The position numbers and the translations under genes were made by a program. DNA of 15,498 nucleotides from CAIPFQ01 sp035480615 (GTDB taxonomy: Bacteria > Chlamydiota > Chlamydiia > Chlamydiales > SM23-39): positions 1 through 15,498 of the forward strand of contig DATIHO010000052.1 of assembly GCA_035480615.1 (NCBI GenBank), given 5' to 3'. Each line of letters begins with the position of its first letter. Position 1 is the first letter of the stretch. Positions 7,709 through 15,319 of the stretch are shown here, piece after piece. The notes beneath the pieces are model-generated. The model did not search any database. It was not told the DNA's origin and saw nothing but the letters and a program-made list of their open reading frames with translations.

Positions 7709-7841
7709 TCAATGCTCTGAAAACACTTGAGAATTTGGAGAATCTCACAAATATGAAAAATCCACAAAGCAAAAGTCTCTTAGCCTGTACAAAAATTAGG
7801 GGAAAAATGTACATTGCGTATCGCCTAACCGAGACCATACA
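7709..7841. promoter_or_regulatory. Divergent intergenic region, probable two-way promoter with paired TGTACA palindromes
   Basis: The 133 bp between the divergent SDR and alcohol dehydrogenase genes must start transcription in both directions unless the modules read through from elsewhere. It holds two copies of the palindrome TGTACA (7786-7791 and 7808-7813) spaced 22 bp, about two helical turns, upstream of the plus-strand gene. No clear consensus -35/-10 pair could be assigned. The regulatory role is inferred from position and spacing only. Confidence 0.4.
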
Positions 7842-8879
7842 ATGAAAACTTTAGCAGCTGTTTTGGTACAACAAAACGCGCCTCTTGAAATTCACGAATT
7901 GATTATCCCTCCTTTGAAGCCCGGCCAGGTTCTCGTGCAAATCGCTTATTCCGGCGTTTGCCAAACGCAATTGAATGAAATTCGAGGTCACAAGGGGCTG
8001 GACCCCTATCTGCCTCATACCATGCGCCATGAAGCTTCAGGCACAATCTTGGACGTTGGAGCCAATGTAAAGAAAGTGAAAAAAGGAGACCGGGTCGTTG
8101 TTTCATGGCTCAAGGGGATGGGCGCCGATGTTCCAAATACTATCTATGAGTCCTCCGATGGAAGAAAAATTCAGTCCGGAGCAGTCAGTACATTCATGGA
8201 AAAGGCGGTTGTTTCAGAAAATCGAGTGATTCCTATCCCTGAGGCGATGCCTCTGAAAGAAGCAGCGCTTTTAGGTTGCGCGATTCCTACGGGCGCAGGG
8301 GTGATTTTCAATGAAATGCAGATCAAGGCAGGAAATTCTATTGCCATTTTTGGAATAGGCGGCGTTGGCCTTAGCGCAATTTTGGCAGCCCGGTATCTTG
8401 GCGCTGCTCCTTTAATCGCAATCGATGTGGTGGCGGAAAAATTGGAAAAGGCGAAAGCATTGGGAGCCACTCATGCTATTGATGCAAGCGCGGAAGATGT
8501 TGTGAAAGCGATCCAACAAATCACAGAAAACCAGGGAGTCGATTTTTCTTTGGAAAGCGCAGGCAGAAAAGATACGATGGAGCTTGCGTTCCACTCTTTG
8601 AAAGCTTCTAAAAGTCTCTGCGTGATTGCAGGCAATGCTCCTAAAGGTCAGTTGATTCAAATCGATCCCTTCGATTTAATTCGAGGCAGAAGGATCATTG
8701 GTACTTGGGGAGGGGCCAGCTCGATTGATCGCGACATTCCCCATTATGTGTCGTTATTCCAAAACAAATCTTTGCCTCTCGCTGAACTGATTTCCCATCA
8801 AGTGGAATTATCCAAAATCAACGAATTGATGAAGTTGTTGGAGCTTGGAAAAATTTCTAGAGGGATTATAACATTTTAA
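7842..8879 (+). CDS. Zinc-dependent medium-chain alcohol dehydrogenase
   Basis: A 345-residue medium-chain dehydrogenase (MDR superfamily) using NAD(P)H to interconvert an alcohol and a carbonyl. The catalytic zinc ligands are visible as Cys40 (GVCQTQ), His63-Glu64 (RHEASG) and Cys146 (LGCAIPTG), and the nucleotide loop as GIGGVG (171-176). The usual four-cysteine structural-zinc lobe is missing: the region around residues 95-112 has no cysteines. The GHE motif reads RHE. It is the first gene of the right-hand plus-strand operon; the E1-alpha gene starts 4 bp after its stop, pointing to a shared pathway. Acting on a sugar-nucleotide side chain, or as an acetoin or butanediol dehydrogenase, are both possible. 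There is no strong Shine-Dalgarno sequence before the ATG. Confidence 0.88.
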   Translation: MKTLAAVLVQQNAPLEIHELIIPPLKPGQVLVQIAYSGVCQTQLNEIRGHKGLDPYLPHTMRHEASGTILDVGANVKKVKKGDRVVVSWLKGMGADVPNTIYESSDGRKIQSGAVSTFMEKAVVSENRVIPIPEAMPLKEAALLGCAIPTGAGVIFNEMQIKAGNSIAIFGIGGVGLSAILAARYLGAAPLIAIDVVAEKLEKAKALGATHAIDASAEDVVKAIQQITENQGVDFSLESAGRKDTMELAFHSLKASKSLCVIAGNAPKGQLIQIDPFDLIRGRRIIGTWGGASSIDRDIPHYVSLFQNKSLPLAELISHQVELSKINELMKLLELGKISRGIITF

Positions 8880-8883
8880 TTTC

Positions 8884-9873
8884 ATGAAAATAGCTGAACA
8901 ATTTTCTTCAGACACTCTTGTGAGCTTGTTTTACAATGTTTTGAGGATTCGCATGGTAGAGGAGCGGATTGCGTCAAAATACCCGGAGCAAAAAATGCGC
9001 TGCCCTGTTCATTTAAGCATTGGACAGGAGGCTGTGGCTGTCGGAGTGTGTAAAGCTGCTTTACATACCGACTATTTGATCAGCGGTCATCGAGCCCACG
9101 CTCACTATCTTGCGAAGGGAGGCGATTTAAAAGCCATGATTGCTGAAATTTATGGTAAAATTACAGGCTGTTCCATGGGTCGTGGCGGCTCTATGCATTT
9201 AGTCGATCAAAAAGTTGGGATGATGGGATGCACACCCATCATCGGAAGCAGCCTTCCCGTCGCGCTTGGTTTAGCTTTTGCATCGGTCATGAAAAACGAA
9301 AACAGGATCACGATCGTTTGTTTTGGCGACGCGTGTACAGAAGAAGGCATATTTGCGGAATGCTTAAATTTTGCCGCCCTCAAAAAATTACCCGTCCTTT
9401 TTCTTTGCGAAAATAATTTTTACTCTGTTTATTCCCCTCTTAGCATCCGTCAGCCGGCATCCAGAGATTTAATGATGATAGCGAAAGGTCATGGAGTATG
9501 GGCAAAGGCCGAGTTTGGAAATGATGTATCCAAGGTGCATGCTTTGGCCAAAACCACGATTGATCAAATTCGTTCAGGAGGCGGTCCTGCTTTGCTGGAA
9601 TTTTCAACCTATCGTTTTCGAGAACATTGCGGGCCTTATTTTGATAAGGATTTGGATTACCGCACAAAGGAAGAATGGCAAAAATGGGAAAACCTATGCC
9701 CGGTAAAACAAACACAAGAAGAATTACTGCATCGAAGATTACTGACTTCTGAGCAAATGGAACAAATGAAAATCGAGATTCATAACGAAATTGATGAGGC
9801 GTTTCTTTTTGCTGAACAGAGCGCATTTCCGAACCCATTAAACCCTCAACCCCTTTACTATGCACATGGCTAG
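8884..9873 (+). CDS. TPP-dependent dehydrogenase E1 component, alpha subunit
   Basis: A 329-residue homologue of the alpha subunit of pyruvate, acetoin and branched-chain 2-oxoacid dehydrogenases, carrying the TPP-binding half. The motif is GDACTEEGIFAECLNFAALKKLPVLFLCENN (147-178): the third position is Ala where GDG is standard. HLSIGQEAVAVG, SGHRAHAHYLAKGGD and MGRGGSMHL are the other family landmarks. It pairs with the beta subunit encoded immediately downstream, overlapping by several bases. No E2 acyltransferase or E3 lipoamide dehydrogenase is in view, so it is unlikely to be part of a classical complex. E1 pairs in glycan clusters probably transfer or release an acyl/aldehyde unit, which is inference here. 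Catabolic acetoin cleavage is the alternative. Confidence 0.88.
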   Translation: MKIAEQFSSDTLVSLFYNVLRIRMVEERIASKYPEQKMRCPVHLSIGQEAVAVGVCKAALHTDYLISGHRAHAHYLAKGGDLKAMIAEIYGKITGCSMGRGGSMHLVDQKVGMMGCTPIIGSSLPVALGLAFASVMKNENRITIVCFGDACTEEGIFAECLNFAALKKLPVLFLCENNFYSVYSPLSIRQPASRDLMMIAKGHGVWAKAEFGNDVSKVHALAKTTIDQIRSGGGPALLEFSTYRFREHCGPYFDKDLDYRTKEEWQKWENLCPVKQTQEELLHRRLLTSEQMEQMKIEIHNEIDEAFLFAEQSAFPNPLNPQPLYYAHG

Positions 9874-10939
9874 ACAGCTCAAATTTAATGAAGCCATTTT
9901 GGAAGCTACCGATCAATTGCTTGAGTCGGATCCAAGAGTTTATCTGATGGGGTTGGGAGCGCCCGATCCGAAAGGGATTTTTGGAACTACGCTGGACCTG
10001 CATAAAAAACATGGCGCACATCGTGTCATGGATATGCCCACTTCAGAAAATGCCATGACAGGAGTCGCGATTGGGACTGCGATCAATGGCATGAAACCCA
10101 TCATGACGCATCAACGAGTCGATTTTTTTTTTCTGGCATTAGATCAGCTCATTAACAATGCTGCCAAGTGGTTTTATATGTTTGGCGGGAAAATGAATGT
10201 CTCTTTTGTGATTCGATTAATTATTGGACGCGGATGGGGGCAGGGACCGCAACATTCACAGTCATTTCAGAGCTTATTTGCTCATATTCCGGGAATAAAG
10301 GTTGTCTCTCCATCTACTCCATTTGATGCAAAAGGTTTATTGATCTCTTGTGTGGAAGATGGCAACCCATGTGTATTTTTAGAACATCGCTGGCTTCACA
10401 ACATCCATGGAGACGTTCCGGAGGAAATGATCCGCGTCCCCATCGGCAAAGCAAAAATTGTCAAAGAGGGAAAAGATTTAACAATTGTGTGTTCCTCGCA
10501 CATGACTCTTGAAGCATGGAAGGCTTCGAACATGTTGGTCAATGAGGGCATAGATGCGGAGATTATCGATTTAAGGACGATTAATCCGATTGACAAAGAG
10601 ACAATTCTGGATTCGGTAAAAAAAACCGGGCGGCTTGTTGTTCTTGACGGAGATTGGAAAACAGCCGGCTTGGCTGCGGAGATTATTACGATTGTTGTCG
10701 AACAGTCATTATCTTTCTTAAAAGCAGCTCCTCTTAGAATCACACATCCTGATACGCACTGTCCGACAAGTTGGGTGCTTTCCAACCATTTTTATCCAAC
10801 TTCGACTGATATCGCTCTAAAGATTTTACAATTTATGCATCGTCAATCTCGATCGCAAGAATTATTAGAAAGTTTGATCCAACAAAAAATGGGAATCCCT
10901 TTGGATGTTCCGGATCAATCATTTACAGGTCCTTTTTAA
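9866..10939 (+). CDS. TPP-dependent dehydrogenase E1 component, beta subunit
   Basis: The partner of the alpha subunit, about 357 residues, with the transketolase-like pyrimidine domain (RQLKFNEAILEATDQLLESDPRVYLMG, then MPTSENAMTGVAIGTAINGMKPI with the glutamate that activates TPP near residue 60) and the C-terminal domain (LTIVCSSHMTLEAWKA, IDLRTINPID). Active sites form between the alpha and beta chains. The ATG at 9866 fits the usual MARQ start; another ATG lies two codons upstream at 9860. Both overlap the alpha gene's end, a sign of coupled translation. A run of ten T residues (10123-10132) encodes part of VDFFFLA and is in frame as read. The next gene begins 14 bp later. Confidence 0.88.
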   Translation: MARQLKFNEAILEATDQLLESDPRVYLMGLGAPDPKGIFGTTLDLHKKHGAHRVMDMPTSENAMTGVAIGTAINGMKPIMTHQRVDFFFLALDQLINNAAKWFYMFGGKMNVSFVIRLIIGRGWGQGPQHSQSFQSLFAHIPGIKVVSPSTPFDAKGLLISCVEDGNPCVFLEHRWLHNIHGDVPEEMIRVPIGKAKIVKEGKDLTIVCSSHMTLEAWKASNMLVNEGIDAEIIDLRTINPIDKETILDSVKKTGRLVVLDGDWKTAGLAAEIITIVVEQSLSFLKAAPLRITHPDTHCPTSWVLSNHFYPTSTDIALKILQFMHRQSRSQELLESLIQQKMGIPLDVPDQSFTGPF

Positions 10940-10953
10940 AAATAAGGCAATTT

Positions 10954-11511
10954 ATGGGTCATGAAATAGATCTTCTGGTGAATTATCCAAGAACTAAAAG
11001 AGACGTTAAGGAGCGGGGGCAGTTAAAAACGGAAGAAGACAGAAAAGTTGCCCGGAAATTTGGAAAAGATTTTTTCGATGGCGATCGAAAATATGGTTAT
11101 GGCGGTTTTCATTACCATCCAAGATTTTGGCAACCTGTTATTCCAATGTTTAAAGAATTCTATAAACTGGACTCAAATAGTTCTGTGCTTGATGTGGGCT
11201 GTGCCAAGGGCTTTATGCTCTACGATTTTTTGCAGTGCATCCCAGGAACGAAACTAAAAGGCATCGACATCTCATCTTACGCGATTGAAAACGCTGTTGA
11301 ATCTATGAAGCCTTATTTGCAAGTTGCTGATGCAAGAAAGCTCCCTTTTCCCGATCGCAGTTTCGATCTCGTCATTTCCATAAACACGATTCATAATTTG
11401 GAAAAGAGTGAATTGGCTCAGGCTCTTTTGGAAATTCAACGCGTAAGTTCCAGACATTGTTTTATTACAGTCGATGCTTACCGAAACGACGGGGAGAGAG
11501 AGGATGAATGA
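10954..11511 (+). CDS. Class I SAM-dependent methyltransferase, frameshifted near its C-terminus
   Basis: A small methyltransferase with the SAM-binding motif SVLDVGCAKGFMLYDF (residues 77-92), the acidic loop GIDISSYAIENA and the post-motif LPFPDRSFDLVISINTIHNLE. As read it stops after 185 residues. In another frame the DNA directly continues the family-like C-terminus (MNDWNLIAKTIMNVDEW, then FFQEVGYTGDYFWFIP) to a stop at 11609-11611. The switch falls in GGG followed by four GA units at 11494-11501; adding one GA unit would restore one open protein of about 219 residues. TAAGG upstream of the ATG is a fair ribosome site. The truncated form keeps the SAM pocket but loses the last two or so secondary-structure elements. 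The substrate is unknown, probably a sugar in this cluster. Confidence 0.82.
   Translation: MGHEIDLLVNYPRTKRDVKERGQLKTEEDRKVARKFGKDFFDGDRKYGYGGFHYHPRFWQPVIPMFKEFYKLDSNSSVLDVGCAKGFMLYDFLQCIPGTKLKGIDISSYAIENAVESMKPYLQVADARKLPFPDRSFDLVISINTIHNLEKSELAQALLEIQRVSSRHCFITVDAYRNDGEREDE
11494..11501 (+). repeat. Short (GA)4 repeat at the methyltransferase frameshift
   Basis: Four GA dinucleotides sit exactly where the methyltransferase frame breaks; five units would join the 185-residue product to its out-of-frame C-terminal tail ending at 11611. Four units is short for a classical contingency repeat, so a fixed mutation or sequencing error is as likely as true phase switching. Confidence 0.55.
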
Positions 11512-11615
11512 TTGGAACTTAATTGCAAAAACGATTATGAATGTCGATGAATGGAAAAGATTTTTTCAGGAGGTGGGTTATACGGGAGACTATTTCTGGT
11601 TTATTCCTTAAGCGG

Positions 11616-13001
11616 GTGAACCATCGACAAATCTGGAAAGACGCAAAAAAAGCGATTCGTTACACACAACGCATTTTCTGTGAGATTGCAAATTGCTTTT
11701 TTTTGCGTCCGTTGGAGTGTTACTATTCCTATCGGCTTTCAAAAATTCCGACTTCAACTGAAATTTTCTTTGTGAGCAGAGGAGACTTTGGTTCTTTCAT
11801 GCTTCATGTCCACTATCTCTCTCTATGGCAAAAACACCGTGGACAAACTTGTGCTGTAATTGTTACAAGCGAATACAAAACTGTAAGAACCTTACTTCAG
11901 CAATTTTCTCCAGATACCCATACAATTTTTATCATTAATCCAATAATTCGCGCCTATCTTTTCTTATTTGGCAAACATATAACTCAAGTATATCTTTATT
12001 TTCCGCTTTATGCCTGGTTATCGTTCCAAAGATTGGATCGTCATGAAATTTTAGTACAACCGGCTCCTGCCAGGGATCAGAAAGCCCCCTATTCGCGTCA
12101 TTTGGATCCTCATTTTAGAAGCGGATTTTTGCCTCCCGTTTCTGCAATTGACAGTTACATAAAATTGAGAGAGCGCTCTCATATGCAATATGAATCCTTT
12201 GTCGATTGGATTCGTCTCTCAAAATCGCATCCTGCCTCAACGTTCCCCAATTTCATCGATCAGTTTTCTCAGTTAAATGCCCGGTTAGGCTTAACGAAAC
12301 CATTCGTTGTTCTGAATTTGAATTGCAAGTGGTATCTTCATCCCCAACAAAATAGTCGGAGAATCAACAATCCGGACACCTATAACAACGCGATTGATTA
12401 TCTGATTGAAAACGGATACGAGGTGGTCATTCAAGGCAGAGATGAACAACATGAGTTTGCAGCCAGAAGATCGCTAATTTCTTATTTCCGCATGCCTGAA
12501 CGCTCTCTTTTAAATGATTTTGCTCTCTATGCGAATTGTGAATGGGCTATCACCTCTAGAACTGGGCCTGAGTTAATGCCGCTTTTTTTTGACAAGCCCG
12601 TCCTCGGTCTCAATCACGTAGAATGTTGGCATCTGGTTCCACATAAACGCTTTAGACTTTTTCCAAAACATTTGATCGACTTAAAAACAGAGCAGCCACT
12701 TTCTTGGAAAGAATTATTGGACCATCCTTCCTTGTACTGCTTTGGAAGCATCCCTCATGATGATTCAGTGAAATATCAGGATTTAAGTCGACATGAAATT
12801 CTAGAGAGTGTAAAAGAGTTTCATAAAATAGTGAAAGACGTGTCATGGGATCAACTCACGCCGCTACAGAAAAATTTCCGAGATTGTATTACTCCATTTC
12901 ACTTGGATCTTTTTTACACGGAAGCGATCCCTTGCGATTCATATCTCTCATTAAAATATCATGATAAAAGAGAACATAGGTATGCTAATTCCAGTCAATG
13001 A
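11616..13001 (+). CDS. Putative glycosyltransferase, TIGR04372-like (GT-B-type C-terminal half)
   Basis: A protein of about 460 residues. The C-terminal half resembles the TIGR04372 group of putative glycosyltransferases: FVVLNLNCKWYLH, a stretch like PDTYNNAIDYLIENGYEVVIQGR, and FALYANCEWAITSRTGPELMPLFFDKPVLGLNHVECW, which looks like the donor-binding end of a GT-B fold with a Gly-Pro-rich loop. The N-terminal half (SRGDFGSFMLHVHYLSLW, then IIRAYLFLFG) is less conserved. The frame is open from ATG 11541, but 11541-11611 clearly encodes the previous methyltransferase's tail in another frame, so I use GTG 11616, just after that stop; its ribosome site is poor. The end overlaps the next gene by 20-40 bases. 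The function is a family-level guess and the sugar donor is unknown. Confidence 0.65.
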   Translation: MNHRQIWKDAKKAIRYTQRIFCEIANCFFLRPLECYYSYRLSKIPTSTEIFFVSRGDFGSFMLHVHYLSLWQKHRGQTCAVIVTSEYKTVRTLLQQFSPDTHTIFIINPIIRAYLFLFGKHITQVYLYFPLYAWLSFQRLDRHEILVQPAPARDQKAPYSRHLDPHFRSGFLPPVSAIDSYIKLRERSHMQYESFVDWIRLSKSHPASTFPNFIDQFSQLNARLGLTKPFVVLNLNCKWYLHPQQNSRRINNPDTYNNAIDYLIENGYEVVIQGRDEQHEFAARRSLISYFRMPERSLLNDFALYANCEWAITSRTGPELMPLFFDKPVLGLNHVECWHLVPHKRFRLFPKHLIDLKTEQPLSWKELLDHPSLYCFGSIPHDDSVKYQDLSRHEILESVKEFHKIVKDVSWDQLTPLQKNFRDCITPFHLDLFYTEAIPCDSYLSLKYHDKREHRYANSSQ

Positions 13002-13656
13002 TGCGGTGAAATCCGATGCCTCTCAGGACGCCCCAAAGAGTTCAATAGATTTTGGCAAACATTGGTCCGCTAATTTTCGAAATGACCCGAAACGATTGTC
13101 ATTCGTACTCTCTCGTTACAAGTTTTCAGCGCAGATGGGTTCTAAAAATCGCCGCGTAATTGAACTTGGCTGCAGCGATGGGATCGGAGCTACTATTCTC
13201 GCTGAATATGCCGAGGATTATACGGGAGTAGATTTTGACCTGCAAGCGATCGAGACTGCAAAAACAAATCTCCCGTCAGACCATTATCAATTCATTTACG
13301 CTGACTTTATGGGAAAAAAATTTGGCGAGTTCGATACAGCTGTTAGTTTAGATGTAATCGAACATGTTTTTTCTGAAACTGTCGATCAATATTATGAAAC
13401 AATTTTGATGAATCTTAACCCCAATGGAATGTGCATTATCGGAACTCCGAATATTACCTCTGCATCCTATGCATCTCTGCCCAGCCAGACAGGTCATGTG
13501 AACCTATATTCTCAGGAAAGGCTTGTAAATGAGCTGGGCCAATATTTTCATCAAGTTCTTCCATTTGGAATGAATGATGAAATTCTTCACACCGGATATG
13601 GACCGATGTGTCATTATTTGATATGTCTTGCGTGCCATCCTAAGGAGAAAAGATGA
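12982..13656 (+). CDS. Class I SAM-dependent methyltransferase, tandem copy 1
   Basis: A methyltransferase of about 224 residues with motif I RVIELGCSDGIGATIL, the acidic residue in GVDFDLQAIETA, then DTAVSLDVIEH and LNPNGMCIIGTPN, the pattern of UbiG/UbiE-like small-molecule methyltransferases. Two starts are possible: ATG 12961 (no ribosome site) and ATG 12982, preferred because AGAG and ATAGG precede it; both lie inside the end of the preceding gene. It overlaps the next methyltransferase by the ATGA quartet at 13653-13656. The two proteins are clearly paralogues, sharing the LNP(N/K)G-x(4)-GTP stretch and a C-terminal block with NDEI(L/V)HTG. The target is probably a hydroxyl or carboxyl of the cluster's sugar, by context only. 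Confidence 0.82.
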   Translation: MLIPVNDAVKSDASQDAPKSSIDFGKHWSANFRNDPKRLSFVLSRYKFSAQMGSKNRRVIELGCSDGIGATILAEYAEDYTGVDFDLQAIETAKTNLPSDHYQFIYADFMGKKFGEFDTAVSLDVIEHVFSETVDQYYETILMNLNPNGMCIIGTPNITSASYASLPSQTGHVNLYSQERLVNELGQYFHQVLPFGMNDEILHTGYGPMCHYLICLACHPKEKR

Positions 13657-14327
13657 ACCAAGATTCGATATCCAAGTGGGTGGAAGTTACTCAACTGACG
13701 ATGAATGCAAAAAGCATCATTTCGTTAGGGAAAACCACCTCTTTTTGGTATCTCCAAGCACCAAGAAAACTGCTCGATTGCCTTTCTTATTATAAATTTG
13801 CTGCAAAAGTCATCGGAAAATCTAAAAGAGTTCTTGATGTAGGATGCGGCGAAGGATTTGGAACATTTCTGTTGGGCAAAGAATGCGGATGGGCAAGAGG
13901 GATTGATTGTGATTCTGATGCCATTGCCATAGCGAAAAGAAATTTTCGTGAAAGTATTGTCGAATTTGCTCAAGAAGATATGCTCAAAACCCAATCAAGA
14001 GAAACTTATGACGCAATCGTAATTTTTAGCGTCATTGAACATATTCCTCCAGATTTGATGCAAGCCTTCTGGAACGCTCTATTACTCAGGCTAAATCCGA
14101 AGGGTTTGTTGATTCTTGGAACTCCTAGTGCAAATTTTTTGACTTCTGATGCTCAACCTTCTCAAAAACCTCCTGTCAATATGTACACACATGATCGTTT
14201 AGAATCTGAAATATCAAAATATTTTCACTATGCTTTTTCCTTTTCTGTCAATGACGAAATCGTCCATACAGGATCTCCTGTTTTAGCTGCATATTGGATG
14301 ATCATCGGCTGCAAACCCAGGGAATAA
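13653..14327 (+). CDS. Class I SAM-dependent methyltransferase, tandem copy 2
   Basis: A 224-residue methyltransferase with motif I RVLDVGCGEGFGTFLL (residues 59-74), GIDCDSDAIAIAKRNF and FSVIEHIPPDLMQAFW. The start is fixed by an ATGA overlap with the stop of copy 1 and by the strong ribosome site AAGGAGA upstream. It is paralogous to copy 1 along its length, with matching blocks around YYKFAAK, LNPKG, GTPS, VNMY and VNDEIVHTG. The pair looks like a tandem duplication followed by divergence, so each may methylate a different position or residue. The stop is five bases before the next glycosyltransferase, placing it in the same transcript. Confidence 0.85.
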   Translation: MNQDSISKWVEVTQLTMNAKSIISLGKTTSFWYLQAPRKLLDCLSYYKFAAKVIGKSKRVLDVGCGEGFGTFLLGKECGWARGIDCDSDAIAIAKRNFRESIVEFAQEDMLKTQSRETYDAIVIFSVIEHIPPDLMQAFWNALLLRLNPKGLLILGTPSANFLTSDAQPSQKPPVNMYTHDRLESEISKYFHYAFSFSVNDEIVHTGSPVLAAYWMIIGCKPRE

Positions 14328-14332
14328 ATTAA

Positions 14333-15226
14333 ATGGCAGTCGATTTTTCCCTTAGCGTTATTATGCCTTTCTATAATCATCAACGTTATCTGGAAGAATC
14401 CCTGCAATCGATATTATCCCAAACTCTTCCTCCAAATGAAATTTTAATTATCGATGATGGATCAACAGATGGTTCTTACCCTCTCTTAGAAAAATATCAG
14501 AGAAATCATTCGAACGTCCGCGTTTTGCGAAATGAGGTCAACCGCGGAATCGCATTTTCCTTCAATCGGGGCGTGAAGGAAGCAATGGGGAAATTTGTCG
14601 TCGTGTCTCCAGCAGATGATCTTCTTATGCCCCATTTTTTTGAATCGGGCCGAAATGCTATTCTTAAATATCCTGAAATTGGAATCTTCTGCGGAGACTG
14701 CTCTGTTTTTCAAGATCGTTCTCCTTATCAGTTCAGAAAAGTGCATTTTCTTCCCTTCGATTCAGAGACTTTTTTAACAACCGATGATGTAATAAAATTT
14801 TGCAGAAATTCTGATTTTATTATCGGAACAAACAGCGCTATTTATCGTCGTGATTTTGTATTAAAATATGGGTGCTACGATAACAAACTAAAGAGCTTGA
14901 TGGACACTTATCTTAATTATCAGATAGCCTTGAGACACCCCACTATTTATGCACCTGAAGTCTTTAGTGCTTTTCGGCAAGTCCCTACTTCTTACGGAGA
15001 GAAAATTCGATATGATTGGAAATTGAGGAGCCAAATGTGCCTCGAGTTCATTCGCAAATTCGATACAAGCGAAGATATAAGTTATAAAAAGAGTGTTATG
15101 AAGGCTGGTATGTTTAGTGTAGGTGGCTTGTGGATGGTGTTTTTTTTGATTTACAAACCTAAATTCTGGACATCCTTACCTTTTCTTATCTTCAAGGTTA
15201 TAAGACAAAAACTAAAACGAAGGTAA
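14333..15226 (+). CDS. Glycosyltransferase family 2 (GT-A fold), paralogue of the 3210 gene
   Basis: A 297-residue inverting glycosyltransferase: LSVIMPFYNHQRYLEESLQSILSQ, EILIIDDGSTDGS (Asp 41-42, nucleotide binding) and the metal-binding SPADD (94-96). The hydrophobic C-terminal part (GGLWMVFFLIYKPKFWTSLPFLIF) suggests membrane association. It shares many blocks with the glycosyltransferase at 3210, including LKSLMDTYLNYQIAL, a Ser-Tyr-Gly motif and the terminal hydrophobic segment, so the two are paralogues standing at opposite ends of the cluster. It is probably the last gene of the operon. The insertion sequence follows directly, with no recognisable terminator between. Donor and acceptor are unknown. 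Confidence 0.88.
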   Translation: MAVDFSLSVIMPFYNHQRYLEESLQSILSQTLPPNEILIIDDGSTDGSYPLLEKYQRNHSNVRVLRNEVNRGIAFSFNRGVKEAMGKFVVVSPADDLLMPHFFESGRNAILKYPEIGIFCGDCSVFQDRSPYQFRKVHFLPFDSETFLTTDDVIKFCRNSDFIIGTNSAIYRRDFVLKYGCYDNKLKSLMDTYLNYQIALRHPTIYAPEVFSAFRQVPTSYGEKIRYDWKLRSQMCLEFIRKFDTSEDISYKKSVMKAGMFSVGGLWMVFFLIYKPKFWTSLPFLIFKVIRQKLKRR

Positions 15227-15319
15227 TACCCTGAGTAACTGGTAGGACACCTGAAAAGTCGCATAAAAATTTGAATTACTGTACAATGCTCGCTACTTAA
15301 CTCACTTCAAGGAAGCAGA
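15227..15319 (+). promoter_or_regulatory. Presumed left end and leader of the insertion sequence
   Basis: This 93-bp gap separates the last glycan gene from the transposase start and should contain the left terminal inverted repeat and transposase promoter. A TACAAT hexamer (15282-15287) could be a -10 box, but no good -35 is placed for it. The exact element boundary cannot be set because the right end is outside the window. Confidence 0.4.

Noticed and set aside
7774..7783. AGTCTCTTAG shared between the divergent promoter region and the edge of the palindromic element (1195-1204)
   Set aside because: A shared 10-mer is expected many times by chance in 15 kb and nothing else around the two copies matches.
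9440..10021. 193-codon open frame on the minus strand
   Set aside because: It runs antisense across the E1-alpha/E1-beta junction, where both plus-strand proteins are strongly conserved; no domain is recognisable.
10123..10132. T10 run in the E1-beta gene as a second switch site
   Set aside because: The gene is in frame as read and the run encodes the expected VDFFFLA stretch; there is no sign of switching, though the run could slip.
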